A DNA stretch of 64,000 bases from Canna indica (Eukaryota > Streptophyta > Magnoliopsida > Zingiberales > Cannaceae): contig CP136898.1 of the NCBI GenBank assembly GCA_034359265.1, forward strand, positions 41,191,501 to 41,255,500. The letters are read 5' to 3'. Of this stretch, positions 56,151 to 64,000 are shown piece by piece. Each line of letters begins with the position of its first letter. Positions within the stretch are counted from its first letter, which is position 1. The notes below the pieces were generated by a model that did not search any database, was not told the origin of the DNA, and saw nothing but the letters and a program-made list of their open reading frames with translations. The translations under genes were made by a program, and so were the position numbers.

Positions 56151-57403
56151 CATGGTGCGCTGAGTGCAAGAGTGATCGCTCAATCTCGTAGGATAATTAT
56201 ACCGTAAGTCGGCACGCTAGCATATGCCTCATACGGTACCCAACAATGAGTCATAGACAAGACCTAACCTAGTGCTCTGATACCAACTTTGTCACACCCC
56301 GACTGAGGGTAGTGTGACTGGCCAAGGCCCACGTCCTACCCTATAGGCTACTGTCTACACTGACATCAAGAAACCAAAACATATCGACTGAAATAAACTT
56401 AACATACTTTATAAAAAGTTTGCAAGTCACAATATATATAAGTTTTTCAAAACAAGAAGAAACATCAACATCAAATCCAAATGGTTAAATATCAAGTTTT
56501 ACAATTCTTTTCAAAGATAACCGTTAGTGCAGAAATAAAACCAACATAACTAGGACTAGTCTAAGATTCATGGTGCGCTGAGTGCAGGAGTGATCGCTCA
56601 ATCTCGTAGGATAACTATACCGTAAGTCGGCACGCTAGCATATGCCTCATACGGTACCCAACAATGAGTCATAGACAACACCTAACCTAGTGCTCTGATA
56701 CCAACTTTGTCACACCCCGACGGAGGGTAGTGTGACTGGCCAAGGCCCACGTCCTACCCTATAGCCTACTGTCTACACTGACATCAAGAAACCAAAACAT
56801 ATCGACTGAAATAAACTTAACATACTTTATAAAAAGTTTGCACGTCACAATATATATAAGTTTTTCAAAACAAGAAGAAACATCAACATCAAATCCAAAT
56901 GGTTAAATATCAAGTTTTACAATTCTTTTCAAAGATAACCGTCAGTGCAGAAATAAAACCAACATAACTAGGACTAGTCTAAGATTCATGGTGCGCTGAG
57001 TGCAGGAGTGATCGTTCAATCTCGTAGGATAACTATACAGTAAGTTGGCACGCTAGCATATGCCTCATACGGTACCCAACAATGAGTCATAGACAACACC
57101 TAACCTAGTGCTCTGATACCAACTTTGTCACACCTCGACTGAGGGTAGTGTGACTGGCCAAGGCCCACGTCCTACCCTATAGCCTACTGTCTACACTGAC
57201 ATCAAGAAACCAAAACATATCGACTAAAATAAACTTAACATAGTTTATAAAAAGTTTGCAAGTCACAATATATATAAGTTTTTCAAAACAAGAAGAACAT
57301 CAACATCAAATCCAAATGGTTAAATATCAAGTTTTACAATTCTTTTCAAAGATAACCGTCAGTGCAGAAATAAAACCAAGATAACTAGGACTAGTCTAAG
57401 ATT
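56151..57403 (-). repeat. Tandem triplication of leader, primer-binding site and LTR edge in F
   Basis: Three units of 418, 418 and 417 bp start at CATGG (56151, 56569 and 56987); the fourth CATGG at 57404 is inside the true LTR. Each holds about 139 bp of leader, the sequence GCTCTGATACCA (primer-binding site complement at 56274, 56692 and 57110) and about 280 bp of LTR edge starting TGTCACACC (56290, 56708 and 57126). The units are nearly identical. The junction has CATGG in both parents, a 5-bp microhomology. Confidence 0.92.
57110..57121 (-). other. Primer-binding site of element F next to the full 5' LTR
   Basis: On the minus strand TGGTATCAGAGC, a perfect complement to initiator tRNA-Met, four bases from the LTR. 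Two identical extra copies lie at 56692-56703 and 56274-56285. Confidence 0.9.
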
Positions 57404-59662
57404 CATGGATGCCGCTACGAGATATGGCACTGCCTCCGCCCTCCAGCTGCACCATGTCAACACCAAGCTACTGCTCATGCTCTGCAAAATAAAATATAAA
57501 CTGTGAGTCCACTTGGGACTCAGTGAGTGGCTCAAATGAACCTCCGCATAATCCTCAGACCTGCATATATATCATACAAGGCAATAAAGGAATGTACAAG
57601 GAGGTAGAGTGTGTTTCTAATACAATTATAGACCCTCAACGGATCCATCAGTACTAACTGTACTTGATAACTTGCCACCTTGGCTTATCAAGGCTTTGGC
57701 ATTCGACCCTTGGGCCTACTCATAGCAATATATCCCAACTACAGCCGTTCCTACCATATCAGGTAGTATCATCTCAAGATGCAGGCAAACAATCCCGGGC
57801 CTTCGACTATGATGGCCACTAGTCTCCGGACACCGTCTGGGGTAAGGATAGCTAGTCCCACCCAACTGGGGTCTGGCACCTAGCGGGCCCGCTGGCGCAC
57901 CTCTAGACCCAATTGGCCGAGCTGAGCATTGGTTATTTCCAACCTCCTCGCTCCTCAGCGGACCTTCACAAGCACATTACACAATCAAAATCCTAGAATT
58001 TCCATATATATATATATACACTTCGGGCCTTTGCCCGTATCTAGCCATGTTCGGCTATCGGGTCAATAGTTCATGCCGCCCCTGTTAGTATATGTGCACC
58101 TACAATCTCTAAGTTTCCAAGATGTACAAGCAGTCATAGAAGTGTGATAATCTCATATCTAGGTTTCCATAAATGTGCTATGAACATCTAGTGACACCTT
58201 CCATGTTACCTAGCTTTTTTTTACACTGTCTTAGGTTAGAATTTCCATGAGTCATCCTTGGAATACCATCCAAGGACATTTAGGGCAGCATGCATAATGG
58301 AAAGAAAAATGCTCAAATATTACATCATTCACCATATTTAATCATAAAGCACATACCTAATAATTCTTATACTACCTTAGGAATAGTAGCACAATAAGGA
58401 GCAACTATCTAGCATGGCAAGGTAGTAATAATTTAAATAACATGTATGACTTATAAAACATGGTAACATTGTCAACATCCAAGTTTAAGGATCAAATGCT
58501 AAGTATGGATACAATCTAGCATTTCTACAATTCAAATCAATTAAGCTACTTGCTAAGTTTGGTGTTCTTCCTAAGTATTGTCATATCCTTATGTGATCCC
58601 TAAGATCATGAACTTTCCATCTAAGGCAAATATCTCCTCCTCTCCCCAACCTTGGACGAACCATGAGCAAGGGAAACCTTGCTCGGCCAAGGTCCTTGGG
58701 GTAGGGAAAGATGGAAGAGACTTTAACTATACTTTGTCTCTTCAATTCCACGTACTTCTTAAATACCAAAGATCAACTTACCCTTCCCCTCACCCTTTGG
58801 CCGACCCTCTTCATGAATCTTAGGGTTCATTCGGCCACTTCAAGGGGCTTTAGAGGGGGACATGTTTCATGTTACGCAAGGAGTTCAAAGGATTGAATCA
58901 AAATAGTGGTATAGGGCATCTAAGGGCCTTCTTGCCGTCAAGGGAATCAGGGAAAATTTCGGCATGACCTTTCCCCTTTTCCCTTGACTCGGCAGCCCAT
59001 AAAATACTCAAATTGATGGTTAAAATAGTGAGATCCGACGAGAACATCATAAAACAGTGAGTACCTATCATTGAAATCATAGATCGTTGGAAAAACGCGA
59101 GAACTCAACCTAGCATCTAGGGTTCGGCCACCCGCCTCCCCCAAACTGTTAAAGCCTTAACCACTCACCTTTTTAAGAAGAGAAAACAATGAGGAAGAAG
59201 ACCCCCACGTCCTCGAAGTGATTGGCTCCGGCAATGGCAAGATCTCTGACCAAGAATCCGAGTAGTGCCTCCCCTTTTTTTTCCCTTGCTCCTCCTCTTT
59301 CACCCTTGTTGCCTTGTGCGGCTCAAATGAATGAGCCACACGACTGCAAGATGAGGGTTTTAATCCCTCATCTAGCTTTCCAAATGAGGCCTCTTGACTC
59401 ACTTAACTCGCACTCAAACCTCGACTAAACCCGAACTCAACTTGGGTTCCGACTCAACCCATAATATGACTCGAGTTAACTTAATTTAAGGTATGATTTT
59501 ATAAAAGGAAAGTTAATTATACAAATAGACTTCATGATTCATTAGCCGAGTCATACCTTTTCACTCGAGGCGATCCTGAGGCTCGACTCGACTACCCCTG
59601 GGTCCGACGCGCTGCACCAAAATAGATTTTTATAATAGGAAAAAAAAATTTTGGGTCTTACA
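57126..59662 (-). repeat. 5' LTR of element F (right copy)
   Basis: TGTCACACCTCGACTG to GGGTCTTACA on the + strand, 2537 bp. Contains the 600-bp segment lost from the other LTR, which is also in fragment L, so it is ancestral. On the minus strand GGTGAGTGG (intron-like start at 59168) and TTTTGCAG (end at 57482) recur in all the gypsy LTRs here. Confidence 0.9.
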
Positions 59663-59849
59663 AATCATTTCTAAAATGATTTTAATACTTTGACCGATAC
59701 TTCTAATATCGATGCTTGAATTAGTACATAATTTCCAGTTTTGGATTTCATTTATTATTTCACGATATCATGAATGACTTAGTCTCTTATTCGATGTTTG
59801 GTTTTCATCCATTGAGTTGAGACTTTCACAATTTTGAAAAAATCTTTTA

Positions 59850-60498
59850 GGGGGCGGTTGGTTTCCCGCAAGTGGAAATGCTGCAAAATCTATTTGCATG
59901 CAAAAGCACATGCCCGCAAATAGATTTTGCAGCCTATTGTTTTGTTGCCCGCATGTAGAGTTCAACCCGCAAGTAGAGTTACAACCCCTATTTTGAAAAA
60001 CTTGCCACTTGCATTTTACGAATTCTTTCTGGCCGGGCTGGGCATGAATTTTTTCGGGCCGGGCGGGACACGAATTTTTTCGGACCGGGTCAGGCACGAA
60101 TCTTTTCTGGTCGTGCCTAGCACAAGTTTTTCCGGGCCGGGATGGGCACGAATCTTTTCGAGCCGGACCTAGCACGAATTTTTTCGGGCTGGATAGGGAA
60201 TGAATTTTTTCGGGCCGGGCCGGGCACGAATTTTTTTGGGTCAGGCCGAGCACGAATTTTTTTGGGTCGGGCCGAACACAAACTTTTTTGGAACAGGTCG
60301 AGCACGAATTTTTTCGGGTCCGGCCAAGCCAAGATGGGATGGGCCGTGCACGAACTTTTTAGTACTTAAATTATTGCATTTGCAGCCCACAATTTTGTAT
60401 TGCGGGCTGTTTGTTTTGCAGCCAACCAAACAAATTTGTTATCTAAATGCTGCAACTAGAGTTGCAACATTTGCACTTGCGGGCAACCAAATGCTCCC
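59850..60498. mobile_element. PIF/Harbinger-type MITE, 649 bp, with internal minisatellite
   Basis: TTA on both sides (59847-59849, 60499-60501), the 3-bp target of PIF/Harbinger. The left end GGGGGCGGTTGGTTTCCCGC and the right end, reverse strand GGGAGCATTTGGTTGCCCGC, form an inverted repeat that continues as CAAGTG(G/C)AAATG(C/T)TGCAA. GCAAATAGATTTTGCAG-type repeats follow inside. The middle is a 26-bp tandem array. No transposase. Confidence 0.8.
60020..60345. repeat. 26-bp minisatellite, about 12 units
   Basis: Units of the form CACGAATTTTTTCGGGCCGGG(C/T)NNGG, spaced 26 bp (for example 60071, 60097, 60123 and 60149). Since 26 is not a multiple of three, all phases give a repeating peptide on both strands, which explains the long open frames here. 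It is expanded inside the MITE. Confidence 0.85.
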
Positions 60499-60661
60499 TT
60501 AGTGTTTCAACTTTGACTATAAGTTGACTTTTCTTCCTCCTTTTTGTTGGATGTCAAAAGGGAGAGAAAAATATAGTAAAAAGAAAAGAAAATATAGGAA
60601 AACCATACATATAGATATGTGGAGTTTATTTCCATAGATATGCATATTGATAGGGGGAGTG

Positions 60662-61290
60662 TCACGCCCCAACTCAGGGTCACGTGAACGACCAGGGTAT
60701 ACGTGCCTATACCCCGCAGCCTAACCCATGCACATGCCAACTCAACAACAAAACATAGTGGAAGGAAATAAATGAGCTTTATTTCAAAAGGAAAATCAAA
60801 CCAAAATTTATCATAAGTAAGATTAGCAAAACAATAAAGTGCGGAAATAATAATCAAGTTCAACTGTTCATTTACAAATGAAATCTGACATAAAGACAAG
60901 AATGTTCCCAAGGGACTACAACACCAAAATATAAGTGCATGACTAACTACCAAAAACTCGACTACGACCCCTAACTTGGACTGCTAAGAGATCAATGTAG
61001 CTCATCTGCCCTCCACCCGCGCCAAATGCTCCAGCCCACCCCACCGGTCATGCTCTACAAAATAAAAACAAACGACAATGAGTGAGTTCAAACGAACTCG
61101 GTGAGCGATTCTACCAACACCCACGAGAAACCAAACACACGTATATAGCATAATGCAAAACACCTGACTCAAGTAGGAAAGGTCACAAGGGAGTGACTAG
61201 CTAACAAGCCATTTGGACACCACCTGCCCGAAGGGAACCATCACCTAGCAGTTAAGAACAACATGCCTAAGCATACCATGCCTTAAGGCA
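60662..61290 (-). repeat. LTR fragment of element G
   Basis: + strand TGTCACGCCCCAACTC start. On the minus strand, acceptor-like TTTTGTAG ending at 61055 and GAGTTCGTTTGAACTCAC, as in F and J. It joins pol DNA directly near 61290, so the rest of this 3' LTR and integrase are deleted. Confidence 0.7.
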
Positions 61291-62750
61291 ACAAAACATA
61301 CTAGGATAATAGGGATTGACCCATCGCGCCAGGCCATCTGGACTCCTCCTGACTGCCAAATGCGCCGGACTGCCCATAAACATCCTACTCAAAGCATCAG
61401 CAGCCACATTAGCCTTCCCCGGATGGTACATGATCATGCAATCATAGTCTTTCAAGAGCTCAAGCCATCTTCTCTGTCTCATATTCAACTCCTTCTGGGT
61501 GAGAAAATACTGGAGGCTCTTATGATCAGTGTATATCTCACAAGCCTCGTCATAAAGGTAGTGACGCCACAACTTCAATGTGAACACCTCCGCTGCTAGA
61601 TCAAGATCATGGGTCGGGTAATTCTTCTCGTGAACCTTCAACTGCCTGGAGGCATATGTTATCACCCTACCATTATGGATCAACACACAACCCAAGCCGA
61701 CCCGAGAGGCATCATAGTAAATAACAAATCCTCTCAAGCACGTGGGTACTGCTAGAACTGGTGCCGATGTCAAATGGTCCTTGAGCTTCAGAAAGCTCTC
61801 CTCGCACTTACTGTCCCAATCGAACTTGACCTTCTTTTGAGTCAGTCGGGTCAATGTCGCTGCAACCCTAGATAAATTCCCCATAAATTTCCTGTAGTAA
61901 CCTGCCAACCCTAGGAAGCTGCGAATCTCTGAGACACTAGTCGGCATCCTCCAATTCTGAACTGCTTCTATCTTTGCGGGGTCCGTATTTACCCCTTCCC
62001 TGGATACCACATGGCCAAGGACATCATCAGGAACACAAAGTGCCCATACATCGACCTAAAAGTAGTCTACGGGATGTCACTATCCCGGATCCTCAACTGA
62101 TGGTACCCTGACCGCAGGTCAATCTTGTAAAACCACTGAGCCCCCTGAAGCTGATCAAATAAATCATCGATCCTGGGCAGCGGGTACCGATTTTTCACCG
62201 CCATCTTATTAAGTTGTTGGTAGTCTATGCATAACCGTAAGGATCCATCCTTTTTCACAAAGAGCAGTGGAGCACCCCAATGCGAAAGACTCGGGCGAAT
62301 GAAGCCCAACTCAAGCAGCTCCTGCAACTAGGACTTCAACTCCCTCAACTCAGCTGGTGCCATCCGAGACGGTGGAATGGAGATCGACTTCACCTCTGGT
62401 TGCAAATCAATACAGAATTCGATCTCCCTCTCTAGGGGAAAACCTGGCAACTCTTCTGGGAACACATCAGAGAACCCGCATACCACTGGTGTTCCCTCAA
62501 TGTTCCTAGCCACGGCTCCACTCCCCTCTGCCACAGACACAAAGGCCAAGAAGGATTGGCAACCGCCTAGAAGTAAGTTCCGAGCCTTGAGAGCTGAAAT
62601 TGACACCAGCGAATCTCCCCTTCCCTCACATTGGAAGGTAAACTGGGGCAATCCAAGCTTACTGAAGGTCACAGTCTTAGCCCTACAATCCACTGAGGCG
62701 AAATGGTCCACCAACCAGTCCATGCCCAAAATCACATCAAGCTCCAGCAT
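61291..62750 (-). pseudogene. Element G gypsy pol: protease end, RT and RNase H, with RT catalytic core deleted
   Basis: Minus-strand order: DVILGMDWLVDHFASVDC (protease end, 62750 down), CGFSDVFPEELPGFPLER, CIDLQPEVKSISIPPSRMAP, a TAG near 62328, [39 protein letters not shown] and [20 protein letters not shown]. Then after [10 protein letters not shown] the frame jumps near 62020 to [20 protein letters not shown], so the FIDD active site is lost. RNase [67 protein letters not shown]. Integrase is missing. Close relative of F. Truncated at 62751 by LTR H, so gag is outside or lost. Confidence 0.88.
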
Positions 62751-64000
62751 TGTTATACCCTGAAAATATTTTTGGACCTAGTTGTAAAAATATTTCTTAG
62801 AGGGGCCTTTTTGCAAAAATGCTAATCCTATTTAATAAAGCCCTAACCCCTCTCTAATCCTTCTCTTCCTCTCTCGGTTCCTGTAGCAGCGGCGGTCGAC
62901 GAAGGATTTTGAGGCGTCGGCGGCGAGAAGACTCCGGTGAATCGGAGTTCGGAGGAGATTTCCGATAGGATTCTCGTCCTTCTTTATTTCTCCTTTCGTG
63001 TAGGGTAACTCGATCATGGGATGAGAAATTTTGTCGATGCATTCTGCCGAATTATAGATCTGCGTTTCTCGTGATTTTTCTTTGAGATTATCTTGTTCTT
63101 GTGTTCTGAAATTTCGGATCTATGTTCGTTGCGGAATCGCGTGATTTTTGTCATCTGTTGTTTCATCGGTAGACTGCTTGTGATCGAACCGCCGGCAAGA
63201 GACGATCGTCTCCTACGATCGATTCTGTCATGTGCGACGACAGCAGGATGAAGCCGATCGACTGCCTGTGCCGGGTGCTGCCACGTCTGCCCATTGATCT
63301 TTGGCGTGTCGCAGTCGTCCTCAGGCTGGCGTCGAAGCCGTCAAGAGCAGCGCTCATCAGGGCATCGCAGTTCCCCGTAGAGCGCCGCTCCATCTGTGGT
63401 GTTGGTGTCGCTCGATCCGTGGCGACTGATGGCGGGTCCCTAGAGCAGCGGCATCCGGCGGGGAGCTGTGGTGAACAGCGGCGCCCGGCGAGGTGTCGCT
63501 GCCTCGCGCGCAGGCGACCTCCGCCAGGTGCGACAGCCCATTGAGGGCTGACGTGCAAGGCGGATGGGTTGCCATCGCCGCGCGGGGGCGACGGCGAGTC
63601 GTCGGCGTCAGCGGCGGGCTCCTCGGCGACCCGATCGGCCGGAGTAGTCGGGGATGAGGCAGCAGTGGCGTCGGGTTGAGGCGGCGGCAGTGGGTTGGAG
63701 GTGGCGTTGGTGAGCTGGGTTAAGGAAGATGAAGGGTTATAACCTTATAATGTAATTATAAGTATATATCGGTGTTATATACTTTATATCCGTGTTACAT
63801 TCATTATACTAGTGTTATTATCTTGTATCAATTCAGTAATTGTTTTAGTCATATAACACTGTTATATGTGATTAGATGCTGCTGTGTGTGGTATGGTGGA
63901 TGTAGCAGTGATATGTCAAGTTGTAGCACTGTTACGAATTTTGTAACAGTGATGTAGTAAGGTGTTATTAAGGCATTATGATTGTTATTTTAAATAATTA
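62751..64000 (+). mobile_element. LTR H, gypsy-type, start only (runs off the window)
   Basis: TGTTATACCCTG interrupts the protease frame of G at 62751, with AGCAT (62746-62750) as the candidate target duplication to look for downstream of the window. Then CTAACCCCTCTCTAATCC, a CpG-rich segment (62880-62960 and 63190-63710) as in LTR T, and an AT-rich part with repeated GTGTTATAT motifs (63750-63970). Open frames in the GC-rich part are short and overlap on both strands; I see no gene. Confidence 0.6.

Larger units (their letters stand above)
49414..59662 (-). mobile_element. Element F: Ty3/gypsy Tekay-like retrotransposon, minus strand
   Basis: Exact AATCA duplication (49409-49413, 59663-59667). 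3' LTR 49414-51364, 5' LTR 57126-59662, polypurine tract CCTTCCCCCCTT on the + strand (51366-51377), primer-binding site 57110-57121. gag-pol read right to left: gag-protease, RT, RNase H, integrase, chromodomain-like tail. Three frameshifts, nine TAG stops and an integrase deletion make it dead. The leader with primer-binding site and LTR edge is tandemly triplicated (56151-57403). Homologous host sequence (element E) continues across the site. Confidence 0.92.
59663..60661 (+). other. Non-coding body of element E, right part, with polypurine tracts
   Basis: Continues E after F (TAAAATGATTTTAATAC, TTGACCGATACTT as in C near 9115-9135). Interrupted by a Harbinger MITE (59850-60498). Then AAAAGGGAGAGAAAAATAT and GATAGGGGGAG, the tracts that precede the 3' LTR in B, C and D. 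Element G begins exactly after GGGGGAG at 60662, so the 3' LTR of E is missing. Confidence 0.72.

Noticed and set aside
56151..57403. Satellite DNA array
   Set aside because: The 418-bp units are made of recognisable leader, primer site and LTR edge of element F and occur only three times, so this is a local duplication.
60117..60332. Open frames encoding repeated PKKF/ARPDP-type peptides
   Set aside because: They are produced by a 26-bp tandem repeat read in successive phases, with similar frames on the other strand. They lie within a MITE.
60020..60345. CRISPR-like direct repeats
   Set aside because: The repeats are contiguous, degenerate and have no unique spacers of constant size. The context is a plant MITE.

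Overview
This window looks like a stretch of transposon-filled, probably heterochromatic DNA from a large flowering-plant genome. The evidence is the mix of plant element lineages: a Tekay/Del-type chromovirus, other Ty3/gypsy elements of the same broad type, SIRE/Maximus-type and other Ty1/copia elements, Tat/Ogre-like gypsy scraps, and hAT, PIF/Harbinger and CACTA DNA transposons. I found no convincing host gene, tRNA, rRNA or organellar insert. I cannot name the species.

Layout. 1-1031: a Tat-like gag fragment split by a 499-bp hAT element. 1531-18625: a 102-bp minisatellite split by a solo LTR (1633-3046) and by a 14.6-kb copia-type element B (3766-18414). B carries a hAT element (6655-7568) and a second member of its own lineage, element C (9172-16864). 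19018-23247: truncated SIRE/Maximus copia K with gag and integrase. 23248-24690: antisense Tat-like scrap and unassigned DNA. 24691-44615: element D, a third member of the B/C lineage. D was hit by an LTR fragment (25554-27793), a solo LTR (28146-29389) and copia element M (29788-41833). M in turn holds the youngest insertion, Tekay element T (32233-40672). 44616-45107: one end of a CACTA transposon. 45108-48449: two gypsy-type LTR pieces. 48450-60661: remnant E of the B/C/D lineage, holding the minus-strand gypsy element F (49414-59662) and a Harbinger MITE. 60662-62750: deleted minus-strand gypsy G. 62751-64000: start of another LTR, H, running off the window.

Most boundaries rest on TG...CA-type ends with direct target-site duplications read from the sequence: T AAGTC, N GAACC, C ATGAA, F AATCA, hAT-2 CTTATGAT, Harbinger TTA. 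B, A, M and hAT-1 match with one mismatch. This gives an insertion order: minisatellite before B before C, and D before M before T.

The most interesting system is the B/C/D/E lineage. Three or four copies share a SIRE-like LTR, a coiled-coil gag with an unusual second zinc knuckle, no detectable pol, and instead about 2-3 kb of AT-rich sequence. That sequence starts with a conserved hairpin-rich module and ends in repeated polypurine tracts. This looks like a gag-only, trans-mobilised retrotransposon family, probably helped by SIRE/Maximus elements such as K. Other notable points are a young Tekay element that has lost reverse transcriptase, a 418-bp triplication covering the primer-binding site of F, nine F stop codons that are all TAG, and a splice-donor/acceptor pair that recurs in the gypsy LTRs.
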